This document shows, piece by piece, positions 26,694-34,431 of a stretch of 64,000 bases of DNA. The translations under genes and the position numbers were made by a program. How positions within the stretch are numbered: the first letter of the stretch is position 1; every line of letters starts with the position of its first letter. This stretch comes from Gammaproteobacteria bacterium. Its GTDB lineage: Bacteria > Pseudomonadota > Gammaproteobacteria > VBWC01. The notes beneath the pieces are model-generated. The model made no database searches and was not told the DNA's origin. It saw only the letters and a list, made by a program, of their open reading frames with translations. The stretch lies in NCBI GenBank assembly GCA_023266115.1, contig JAHFRU010000007.1:73939-137938 (forward strand), read 5' to 3'.

Positions 26694-28364
26694 ATGGCGC
26701 AGTACATCTACACCATGAATCGCGTAGGCAAGGTCGTTCCGCCCAAGCGCCAAATCCTCAAAGACATCTCGCTGTCGTTCTTTCCCGGCGCGAAGATCGG
26801 CGTGCTCGGCCTGAACGGCTCCGGCAAGTCGACCGTGCTGCGCATCATGGCCGGTGTCGACACCGACATCATCGGCGAGGCGCGCCCGCAGGCGGGCATC
26901 AAGATCGGCTACCTGCCGCAGGAACCGCAGCTCGACGACACCAAGGACGTGCGCGGCAATGTCGAAGAGGCGATCAGCGAGACCAAGGCGCTGGTCGACC
27001 GCTTCAACGAGATCAGCATGAAGTTCGCCGAGCCGATGAGCGACGACGAGATGAACGCGCTGCTGGAAGAGCAGGCGAAGATGCAGGATGCGATCGATGC
27101 CGCCGGCGCGTGGGATCTGGATCGCAAGCTCGAGGTCGCCGCCGAGGCGCTGCGCCTGCCACCGTGGGACGCCGATGTCGCCACGTTGTCCGGCGGCGAG
27201 CGCCGCCGTGTCGCGCTGTGCAAGCTGCTTCTGTCGAACCCTGACATGCTGTTGCTCGACGAGCCAACCAACCATCTCGATGCCGAATCCGTTGCGTGGC
27301 TCGAACGCTTCCTGCACGACTTCAAGGGCACCGTTGTCGCCGTCACACACGACCGCTATTTTCTTGATAACGTCGCTGGCTGGATACTCGAACTCGACCG
27401 CGGTCGCGGCATTCCGTGGGAAGGCAATTATTCGTCATGGCTGGAACAGAAGGACAAGCGTCTGGGCCAGGAAGAAAAATCCGAGGCCGCGCGCCAGCGC
27501 GCGATCAAGGCCGAGCTCGAATGGGTGCGCGCCAATCCGAAGGGCCGTCACGCCAAGAGCAAGGCGCGCCTGGCACGCTTCGATGAACTGATCTCGCAGG
27601 AAAGCCAGAAGCGCGCCGAGACCAAGGAGCTGTATATTCCGCCGGGCCCGCGTCTGGGCGATCGGGTGGTCGAGGCGAAGAATCTGCGTAAAGGATTCGG
27701 CGATCGCCTGCTGGTCGACGGCCTGAGTTTCAATCTGCCGCCCGGCGGCATCGTCGGCATCATCGGTCCGAACGGCGCCGGCAAGACCACGCTGTTTCGC
27801 ATGCTCACCGGCCAGGAAAAACCGGACGGCGGCGAACTGCGCATCGGCGAGACCGTGCAACTGGCCTACGTCGACCAGAGCCGCGATTCGCTCGACGGCA
27901 ACAAGACCGTCTGGCAGGAGATCTCCGACGGCGCCGACATCATCACGGTCGGCAAACACGAGATGCCGTCGCGCGGCTACGTCAGCCGCTTCAACTTCCG
28001 GGGCTCCGACCAGCAGAAGTTTGTCAAGGACCTGTCGGGCGGCGAACGCAACCGCGTGCATCTGGCGAAGCTGCTAAAGAGCGGCGGCAACGTATTGCTG
28101 CTCGACGAACCGACCAACGACCTCGACATCGAAACACTGCGCGCGCTCGAAGAAGCGCTGCTCGACTTCCCCGGCTGCGCCGTCGTCATCTCGCACGACC
28201 GCTGGTTCCTGGATCGCATCGCGACCCACATGCTCGCCTTCGAAGGCGACAGCCAGGTCGTCTGGTTCGAAGGCAACTACGCCGACTACGAGGCCGACAA
28301 ACATCGCCGTTTAGGCACGGACGCGGATCAGCCGCACAGGATCAAGTACCGGAAGCTTGCCTGA
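26694..28364 (+). CDS. ettA: Energy-dependent translational throttle protein EttA (ABC-F)
   Basis: A 556-residue ABC-F ATPase that binds the ribosomal E site and gates entry into elongation according to ATP/ADP. Two nucleotide-binding domains are visible, with Walker [10 protein letters not shown] (about 43) and GPNGAGKTT (about 360), signature LSGGERRRV and LSGGERNRV, and Walker [13 protein letters not shown] and [11 protein letters not shown]. The inter-domain linker and the arm segment ([20 protein letters not shown]) are characteristic of EttA. Length equals the family norm. It is monocistronic. Confidence 0.96.
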   Translation: MAQYIYTMNRVGKVVPPKRQILKDISLSFFPGAKIGVLGLNGSGKSTVLRIMAGVDTDIIGEARPQAGIKIGYLPQEPQLDDTKDVRGNVEEAISETKALVDRFNEISMKFAEPMSDDEMNALLEEQAKMQDAIDAAGAWDLDRKLEVAAEALRLPPWDADVATLSGGERRRVALCKLLLSNPDMLLLDEPTNHLDAESVAWLERFLHDFKGTVVAVTHDRYFLDNVAGWILELDRGRGIPWEGNYSSWLEQKDKRLGQEEKSEAARQRAIKAELEWVRANPKGRHAKSKARLARFDELISQESQKRAETKELYIPPGPRLGDRVVEAKNLRKGFGDRLLVDGLSFNLPPGGIVGIIGPNGAGKTTLFRMLTGQEKPDGGELRIGETVQLAYVDQSRDSLDGNKTVWQEISDGADIITVGKHEMPSRGYVSRFNFRGSDQQKFVKDLSGGERNRVHLAKLLKSGGNVLLLDEPTNDLDIETLRALEEALLDFPGCAVVISHDRWFLDRIATHMLAFEGDSQVVWFEGNYADYEADKHRRLGTDADQPHRIKYRKLA

Positions 28365-28365
28365 T

Positions 28366-28435
28366 GTAGGATGCGGTGAACACTGTGAACCGCATCATTC
28401 GCGATCGATGCGGTTCGTACCTCACCGCATCCTAC
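28366..28435. repeat. Family B palindromic repeat, copy 1
   Basis: A perfect 14-base inverted terminal repeat, GTAGGATGCGGTGA / TCACCGCATCCTAC, enclosing smaller nested palindromes (GAACCGCATC / GATGCGGTTC). It starts right after the ettA stop and could act as a transcript-end hairpin. Confidence 0.75.
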
Positions 28436-28467
28436 GGCCTGCCATACCACCGAACCCATCATTCAAT

Positions 28468-28510
28468 GTAGGGTGGGTGAGCGATGCGCCCGCATCGCGT
28501 AACCCGCCAG
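28468..28510. repeat. TAGGGTGGGT-type intergenic palindrome
   Basis: TGTAGGGTGGGTGAGCG followed by CGCGTAACCCGCC forms an imperfect palindrome. A short relative, GGTGGGTTACGAACCCACC, is at 62441-62459. Confidence 0.5.
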
Positions 28511-28595
28511 CCGTGCCCAAAGCGCTTCGCGGGGCAGGCCCTTGCGCAGCAACACAGACTAAATGCAGATCGACGCAGCGACTCCGGACCCCGTT

Positions 28596-28629
28596 CGGCG
28601 CAATGCGCTACGCCTATTGCGCCCTACGG
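28596..28629. repeat. Family C repeat, copy 1 (distal flank of the SIR2 gene)
   Basis: GGCGCAATGCGC and TATTGCGCCCTACGG halves. This copy is inverted relative to copy 2 at 29647, and its last bases provide the stop codon of the SIR2-domain gene. Confidence 0.75.
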
Positions 28630-29619
28630 GTTCTTGAAATAATTCATCACATGGTCGTGAGATACCGGGTCATTTCCAAATGTTTCGGACAATCCTCGCC
28701 GCGAAGCACCAATCAATCCTTGTCTAAACGCATCATCTAATGCATTGGGAACATAAACAGCACCACCAAAAGACGGGTTGGCACGCATGGCAACTTCGCT
28801 GCCCGATGGATCAATGACAAAGAGCTTAAGGTTGCTATTACTTATCGCCTCAATAATTACTTCATTCACATGGGAATCACGGAATCCATATCCTATTACA
28901 CACAGTCTTGCGTCCGGCACAGACAAATATTCACGAAATTTTTCAAAGTACCATCCCAAGACAGCGTGAGATTGGATAGCACTGCCCTTATTTCCACCAA
29001 TCACCAACAACGGGCCGCCCTCGGAATCTATCCAGTTCGACGAGCCATGAAGTTTGAAACATGGCTGGAAGCCTGCCTCGACTAGAAAGCGCTCCTTCTC
29101 TAGTGGCACCCAAGTATCTTTCTCCCAAGACTGGTCGATAATTTCTGTAGCATTAGGGATTCGTTTTAAACCCGGCATTTGAGCGCCGATCCACCTTCGT
29201 GGCCCCGCTAACTCAACGTGACGGAAATAGTGGTGCTCCAACAGGACATCTTGGTTCAGCGTGAATATCGCATCAAACCGCACAAGGAAAGTTCGAAGCA
29301 ATCGATCGATATCCTGCTGGAACTCAATCCCCGGAATGTTAAATAACGCGGCATTCATTCGACCGAAAACATTCGAAACCGCAGTTTGGAACTTGTCGAG
29401 ACTGGGGCCGTATCTTACGGGGTCAGAAGAATATCTAACCTGAACTTCGGCGAGAGCATTTTCGAAGCCGCCATTAGCCTTGTGGTTCCACAGCAACTCT
29501 CGTAAATACCCATCGTGCGCGATTGTTTCTTGGCTAATTAGTAATTCGAAAATCTCAGTAGCAAGCAGTCCGCCCCAGTTTCGACTGAAACCTGCACCAA
29601 GTAAGAGTATGTGTGTCAT
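28624..29619 (-). CDS. SIR2-like domain protein, putative defence effector
   Basis: A 331-residue protein. The N terminus is a Rossmann-type nucleotide loop (HILLLGAGFSRNWGG), and the middle holds SIR2-type motifs (IFTLNQDVLLEHHY, FKLHGSSNW, LCVIGYGFRDSHVNE). This combination marks the SIR2_2-like family, many members of which are NAD-consuming effectors of anti-phage or toxin systems (established for relatives, not shown here). No second gene of a defence pair is adjacent. ATG 29619 was chosen because the Rossmann loop begins there; the frame upstream merely reads through repeat copy 2. Base composition is visibly lower in G+C than the neighbours, and inverted family C repeats touch both ends. 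Together these suggest a transferred cassette. Confidence 0.82.
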   Translation of the reverse strand: MTHILLLGAGFSRNWGGLLATEIFELLISQETIAHDGYLRELLWNHKANGGFENALAEVQVRYSSDPVRYGPSLDKFQTAVSNVFGRMNAALFNIPGIEFQQDIDRLLRTFLVRFDAIFTLNQDVLLEHHYFRHVELAGPRRWIGAQMPGLKRIPNATEIIDQSWEKDTWVPLEKERFLVEAGFQPCFKLHGSSNWIDSEGGPLLVIGGNKGSAIQSHAVLGWYFEKFREYLSVPDARLCVIGYGFRDSHVNEVIIEAISNSNLKLFVIDPSGSEVAMRANPSFGGAVYVPNALDDAFRQGLIGASRRGLSETFGNDPVSHDHVMNYFKNP

Positions 29620-29646
29620 ATGAATGCCTTGCGGAAAATTGAGAAT

Positions 29647-29682
29647 CCGTAGGGCGCAATAAGCAAAGCGCATTGCGCCGAA
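29647..29682. repeat. Family C repeat, copy 2 (proximal flank of the SIR2 gene)
   Basis: CCGTAGGGCGCAATAAG with GCGCATTGCGCCGAA; near-exact inverted partner of copy 1. Together they bracket the SIR2 gene. Confidence 0.8.
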
Positions 29683-29684
29683 TG

Positions 29685-29870
29685 TCAGTCCGAATACTCC
29701 AACCTCTCCTCATTACCACCAGCCCAATCGGCCGAGTGAACGCCCCGCTCCACCAGCCGATGAAACGTCGAATGCGGCCATTGTGCCACAGCCTTTACCA
29801 ACCCGTGTTTCACCGGGTTGATGTGCACGTAATCCATGTGCGCCTGAAAGTCGGCGTCGTTCGGTGATAA
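29685..29870 (-). pseudogene. C-terminal remnant of a REP-associated tyrosine transposase (RAYT)
   Basis: The last 55-60 residues match the C terminus of Y1/IS200-like RAYT transposases: DYVHINPVKHGLV, then QWPHSTFHRLV and a DWAGG ending. The catalytic HUH and Tyr regions are missing. Upstream on the coding strand the frame runs into a family A repeat (29906-30029) instead of the rest of the gene, so the gene is truncated. RAYTs are established partners of palindromic repeats, so the juxtaposition with the repeat family is suggestive. Confidence 0.75.
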
Positions 29871-29905
29871 TTCGATTGTGAAGACAGAACGCTGCATGAT
29901 AGCCG

Positions 29906-30029
29906 TCATTCCGGGCGTAGCGAAGACCCGAAATCCAGGGGTCATTAGCAGGACTGGATTCCTCGGCGGCCGCTCCCGGCGCCACTCTACCTCGCCCATC
30001 CCTGGGCTCGCGCTTTCGTGGGAATGACG
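29906..30029. repeat. Family A repeat, copy 5
   Basis: GTCATTCCGGGCGTAGCG at the left, CTGGATTCCTCGGCGGCCG in the middle, and GTGGGAATGAC at the right. It abuts the broken RAYT gene. The right flank (TTTAGATATGTCAGACG) resembles the flank of copy 10. Confidence 0.8.
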
Positions 30030-30305
30030 TTCTTTAGATATGTCAGACGTTTTCCTGACAGGTTATCAATAAAGATGCCGGACCACCGGCACCAGGTGCG
30101 GCGGTAGTCGGGCATCGTGGAATCTTCGCGCCGTTTTGCATGCGGCGCAATGCGAATCTCCGCCACGTTCCAGGTGGTAAATTCCCGGTCACACCAGGAA
30201 TATTTGTCAGTCGCTTGGCGAGAGCCTATGGTGAATGACCATCGGATCCCGCCACGGATGATCGGCGAACGGCGGAAGCCATAACGTTATGGAGGCGCAC
30301 CCCGC

Positions 30306-30452
30306 ATGAAATCGGTTGCCGCTATTGGCCTGGTGATATTTCTGTTCATCGGCGTCGGCTTTGTTCACTACTTGATGAAGTTGAATCGTCGGGCCAAGAA
30401 AGAACAAAGTGAAATCGATCCCGCCAAACTCCGCCAGTGGCGCGACGACTGA
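30306..30452 (+). CDS. Small single-pass membrane protein (48 residues)
   Basis: An ATG preceded by GGAGG (about 12 bases upstream) opens a 48-codon frame. A hydrophobic helix (AAIGLVIFLFIGVGFVHYL) is followed by a basic stretch (KLNRRAKKEQ) and a polar tail (DPAKLRQWRDD). By the positive-inside rule, the tail should be cytoplasmic. There is no recognisable family. It stands alone between the repeat-rich island and the phosphoketolase operon and was found by direct reading because it is very short. Confidence 0.5.
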   Translation: MKSVAAIGLVIFLFIGVGFVHYLMKLNRRAKKEQSEIDPAKLRQWRDD

Positions 30453-30780
30453 TCCGATCACGCCCTGTCGGGGTTGAGGCACCGGCCCCAGCTCCGCCAT
30501 CGGCATTGTGCCTATGAACCGGATGTTTACAGCGCTCTGACATATCAACCCTGTCGTAACATCGGCGACGCTGCTGCGCACCTGGACGAACACGCCGGAA
30601 TTCTATCAACGGATTTTTCTGACCGCCTGCCGGTTCGGTTTCACAAAATTATTTCTGTTCTTCGACTGCAAAAGCAACAGGCTCGTCATCGAGCACCTCG
30701 CGCACCTGCATCGGCCGCGTTTCGATCCGCGCGCGATCATGCGGGGATGCTATGTTGCAATCGGCCAGCACTGGTTGACC
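30453..30780. other. Intergenic region downstream of the phosphoketolase gene
   Basis: No confident gene. On the minus strand, a GTG-started frame of 40 codons (30771 to 30649), in the same frame as the phosphoketolase stop, ends in a plausible C-terminal sequence (REVLDDEPVAFAVEEQK). It is either a tiny gene or chance read-through. I see no strong terminator. Confidence 0.4.
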
Positions 30781-33150
30781 TTATTCATGTGTCGGGCGCC
30801 ACCTCCAGTTGCGGATCTCCGGCATGTCCTGGCCGTGCCTGTTGATGTATTGCCTGTGCTCGATCAATTTTTCCTTGAGCTGCTGCTTGAGGTAAATGCC
30901 CTTGTCGCCGGTCTGCGGCAGGCGGTCGATGGCGTCCATCACCAGATGGAAGCGATCCAGATCGTTCAGCACCGTCATGTCGAAGGGCGTGGTGATGGTG
31001 CCCTCTTCCTTGTAGCCGCGCACGTGGATGTTGTCGTGATTGGTGCGGCGGTAGGTCAGCCGGTGGATCAGCCACGGGTAGGCATGGTAGGCGAAGATCA
31101 CCGGCTTGTCCCGGGTGAAGAGCTCGTCGAAATCCGTGTCGCTCAGGCCGTGCGGATGTTCACTGGGCGGTTGCAGCTTCATCAGGTCGACAATATTGAC
31201 CACGCGGATCTTCAGCTCGGGCAAGTGCTCGCGCAGGATGGAAACGGCGGCGAGCGTTTCCAGCGTGGGCACGTCGCCACAGCAGGCCATGACCACGTCG
31301 GGCGCAACCGCCTGGTCGTTGCTCGCCCACTGCCAGATACCAATGCCGACGGTGCAGTGCTTGACAGCCGCGTCCATCGTCAGCCACTGCGGCGCCGGAT
31401 GTTTGCCGGCGACCACGACGTTAACGTAATGACGGCTTTTCAGACAGTGGTCCATCACCGACAGCAGGCAGTTCGCATCCGGTGGCAGGTATACCCGCAC
31501 GATCCCGGCCTTCTTGTTCACGACGTGATCGATAAATCCGGGGTCCTGGTGAGTGAAGCCGTTGTGATCCTGGCGCCAGACATGCGACGCCAGCAGGTAG
31601 TTCAGCGAGGCGATCTTGCGCCGCCACGGCAGCTGCGCCGTGACCTTGAGCCACTTGGCGTGCTGGTTGAACATCGAATCGACGATGTGGATGAACGCCT
31701 CGTAGCAGTTGAAGAGTCCATGCCGCCCGGTAAGCAAATAGCCCTCGAGCCAGCCCTCGCACTGGTGCTCGCTGAGCATTTCCATCACGCGTCCGGTGGG
31801 CGCGAGAAACTCATCGTTCGGCACGGTCGCCGCGTCCCACTGGCGCTGCGTCACTTCGAAGAGTGCTCCCAGACCGTTGGAGATCGTTTCGTCCGGGCCG
31901 AAGACGCGGAAATTCCGTTGCTCGCTGTTCAGCTTTGCGACATCGCGCAGAAAAGGCCCGAGCACACGGGTGTCGCCGCTGCCGTGTATGCCCGGCGCAG
32001 TCACGTCGACCGCGTAGTCGCGAAAATCCGGCATGCGCAGGTCGCGCAGCAGCATGCCGCCGTTAGCATGCGGGTTCGCGCCCATGCGTCGTTCGCCCTT
32101 GGGCGCAAGTTCCGCCAGCTCCGGTTTCAAGCGGCCCTGCGCATCGAAGAGTTCCTCCGGCCGGTAGCCCCTGAACCAGTCTTCCAGCAACTGTAGATGT
32201 TCGGGATGCGTGGCCGGGTGGAGCGGCACCTGGTGTGAACGGAAGGTGCCTTCCACCTGCCGACTGTCAACCATTGTCGGCCCCGTCCAACCCTTGGGTG
32301 ACGCCAGGACGATCATCGGCCAGTGCGGACGTGTGAGATCGCCATGGGCACGAGCGCGCTTTTGAATATGCTTGATCTGCTCCACTGCCGCATCGAGCGT
32401 CGCGGCCATCGCCTCGTGCATCAGCGCCGGTTCGTGACCCTCGACGAAGACGGGCGTCCACCCGTAGCCGCGCAGTAACTGTTCCAGTTCTTCACGGCCG
32501 ATACGCGCGAGCACGGCGGGATTGGCGATCTTGTGGCCATTGAGATGCAGGATCGGCAACACGGCGCCGTCGGTGGCCGGATCGAGAAACTTATTGGAAT
32601 GCCACGCCGTGGCCAGCGGTCCGGTCTCCGCCTCGCCATCGCCGACGACGCAGGCGACGATGAGATCGGGATTGTCGAACACCGCGCCGAACGCATGGCT
32701 GAGCGAATAGCCCAGCTCACCGCCTTCGTGGATCGAGCCCGGGCATTCCGGCGAGGCATGGCTGGGAATGCCGCCGGGAAACGAAAACTGCTTGAAGAGT
32801 TTCTGCAGACCGGCCGCATCCTGGCTGATGTCGGGATAGACCTCGCTGTAAGTGCCTTCAAGGTAGGTGTTGCCTACGACGGCCGGGCCGCCGTGCCCGG
32901 GGCCGGAGACATAGATCATGTCGAGGTCGTATTTTTTGATGACCCGGTTCAGGTGCACATAAATAAAATTCTGCCCGGGCGTCGTGCCCCAGTGCCCCAA
33001 CAGCACGGGCTTTATATCCGCTAGCGTCAGCGGCCGCTTCAGCAGCGGATTATCGTAAAGATAAATCTGGCCAACCGACAGATAGTTCGCGGCGCGCCAG
33101 TAGGCGTGCATTTTGTCGAGCAGTTCCGGAACAAGGGTTTTTTTCTTCAT
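30781..33150 (-). CDS. xfp: Xylulose-5-phosphate / fructose-6-phosphate phosphoketolase
   Basis: A 789-residue thiamine-diphosphate enzyme cleaving xylulose 5-phosphate (and often fructose 6-phosphate) with phosphate to acetyl phosphate plus glyceraldehyde 3-phosphate or erythrose 4-phosphate. The phosphoketolase signature region ([18 protein letters not shown]), the TPP-binding GDGEAETG and the second signature around [21 protein letters not shown] are present. Length is normal. It is the last gene of a minus-strand operon with ackA only 18 bases upstream, so its acetyl phosphate can be turned to acetate and ATP directly without Pta. In autotrophs this pathway is a carbon-shunt or fermentative overflow; which applies here is inference. 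Confidence 0.96.
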   Translation of the reverse strand: MKKKTLVPELLDKMHAYWRAANYLSVGQIYLYDNPLLKRPLTLADIKPVLLGHWGTTPGQNFIYVHLNRVIKKYDLDMIYVSGPGHGGPAVVGNTYLEGTYSEVYPDISQDAAGLQKLFKQFSFPGGIPSHASPECPGSIHEGGELGYSLSHAFGAVFDNPDLIVACVVGDGEAETGPLATAWHSNKFLDPATDGAVLPILHLNGHKIANPAVLARIGREELEQLLRGYGWTPVFVEGHEPALMHEAMAATLDAAVEQIKHIQKRARAHGDLTRPHWPMIVLASPKGWTGPTMVDSRQVEGTFRSHQVPLHPATHPEHLQLLEDWFRGYRPEELFDAQGRLKPELAELAPKGERRMGANPHANGGMLLRDLRMPDFRDYAVDVTAPGIHGSGDTRVLGPFLRDVAKLNSEQRNFRVFGPDETISNGLGALFEVTQRQWDAATVPNDEFLAPTGRVMEMLSEHQCEGWLEGYLLTGRHGLFNCYEAFIHIVDSMFNQHAKWLKVTAQLPWRRKIASLNYLLASHVWRQDHNGFTHQDPGFIDHVVNKKAGIVRVYLPPDANCLLSVMDHCLKSRHYVNVVVAGKHPAPQWLTMDAAVKHCTVGIGIWQWASNDQAVAPDVVMACCGDVPTLETLAAVSILREHLPELKIRVVNIVDLMKLQPPSEHPHGLSDTDFDELFTRDKPVIFAYHAYPWLIHRLTYRRTNHDNIHVRGYKEEGTITTPFDMTVLNDLDRFHLVMDAIDRLPQTGDKGIYLKQQLKEKLIEHRQYINRHGQDMPEIRNWRWRPTHE

Positions 33151-33168
33151 CGTTCAATGCTCCATGTT

Positions 33169-34362
33169 TCAGCCCATGCCGAGCACGCGGCAAACCGACC
33201 TGGCTATCATGCGCTCTTCGTCCGTGCGAATGACGCGGACCGCAACCCGGGCGGTCGTTGCAGAAATCACGCCCGCATTCGCCGCGTTGTGCCTTGCGTC
33301 GAGTTCGATGCCAAGAAAATCCAGCCCCGCACAGATCCGCGCGCGGACGGTGGGCGCGTTCTCGCCGATCCCGCCCGCAAACACCAGCGTATCCAGCCCG
33401 CCCAGCGCCGCCGCGTATGCGCCTATCCATTTCTTGACCTGGTAACAAAACAGCGCGATTGCTTCGGCCGCCCGCACGTCCCGCGTTTCGCACTCCAGCA
33501 AGTCGCGCATGTCGGCACTGGTCCCGGACACACCGAGCAGCCCGGATGCATGGTTGACCATTGCCTGAAATTGCATCGCGCTCATTTTCTCGGTGCGCGC
33601 CAGGTAGGCGACGAGTCCCGGATCCAGATCCCCCGAGCGAGTGCTCATCACCAATCCCGCTGTGGGTGTGAAGCCCATGCTGGTGTCGATACTCTTACCG
33701 TCGCGCACGGCGGCCAGGCTCGCGCCGTTGCCGAGATGGGCAAGGATCACGCGACCCTGCGTTGCCGCCGGGTCGCCGACGCGGACGAGTTCCTCCATGA
33801 GGAATTCATAAGACAAACCGTGGAAGCCGTAGCGCCGCACGCCCGCCGCCTCGTAGCGTCGGGGAATCGGCAACAGACTGGCGACCCGCGGCATGGTGCG
33901 GTGAAACGCCGTGTCAAAGCACGCCACCTGCGGCAATGCCGGATGGCGCTGGCGAAGTGTCTCCAGCAACTCGATCTCCAGCGGCAGATGCTCGGGATCG
34001 AACGGACTGAGCCGGAGCAGCTCCTCCACCAATGCAGCAGTGATACGCCGCGGCTCGCTGTACGTCGGCCCGCCGTGCACCACGCGATGCCCCACTGCGG
34101 TCAAGGCATCACGCCAGTTGTGTTCCTCAATCCAGTCCATCAGTGCGCCGACCGCCGCTGTACGATCCGGCGCCATCACTGACCGTGAACAATTGTCCGC
34201 GGGGTTCAGGCCTTTTACCCGCAGGGTGGTCTCGGGCAGTCCAATCCGCTCAATCACGCCTGCCAGCATCCGATGGTACGAGTCACCAACCTCGAACAGC
34301 GCAAACTTGATACTCGACGATCCGCCGTTGAGCGTTAGCACGCGTTCTTTAGTCTGGCTCAC
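33169..34362 (-). CDS. ackA: Acetate kinase
   Basis: A 397-residue ASKHA-fold kinase transferring phosphate between acetyl phosphate and ADP. The N-terminal LTLNGGSSSIKFAL, VGHRVVHGG, and STRSGDLDPG motifs identify AckA. The start is GTG (complement of 34360-34362) with AAGGA upstream. Clustered with xfp, it makes one ATP per acetyl phosphate. It lies 69 bases downstream of glgP. Confidence 0.96.
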   Translation of the reverse strand: MSQTKERVLTLNGGSSSIKFALFEVGDSYHRMLAGVIERIGLPETTLRVKGLNPADNCSRSVMAPDRTAAVGALMDWIEEHNWRDALTAVGHRVVHGGPTYSEPRRITAALVEELLRLSPFDPEHLPLEIELLETLRQRHPALPQVACFDTAFHRTMPRVASLLPIPRRYEAAGVRRYGFHGLSYEFLMEELVRVGDPAATQGRVILAHLGNGASLAAVRDGKSIDTSMGFTPTAGLVMSTRSGDLDPGLVAYLARTEKMSAMQFQAMVNHASGLLGVSGTSADMRDLLECETRDVRAAEAIALFCYQVKKWIGAYAAALGGLDTLVFAGGIGENAPTVRARICAGLDFLGIELDARHNAANAGVISATTARVAVRVIRTDEERMIARSVCRVLGMG

Positions 34363-34431
34363 ATTTCATTCCTTTGTTTTTTTTGCACGCACTGGATTTC
34401 GTTCTTAACTCCGATGCCTTGCCAAACTGAA

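Noticed and set aside
30649-30771. 40-codon minus-strand frame after the phosphoketolase stop
   Set aside because: The C-terminal composition is plausible, but the start is GTG, no ribosome-binding site is clear, and it could be chance.
30739-32196. 485-codon plus-strand open frame
   Set aside because: It lies antisense to xfp and has no protein-like features; the phosphoketolase motifs are on the minus strand.
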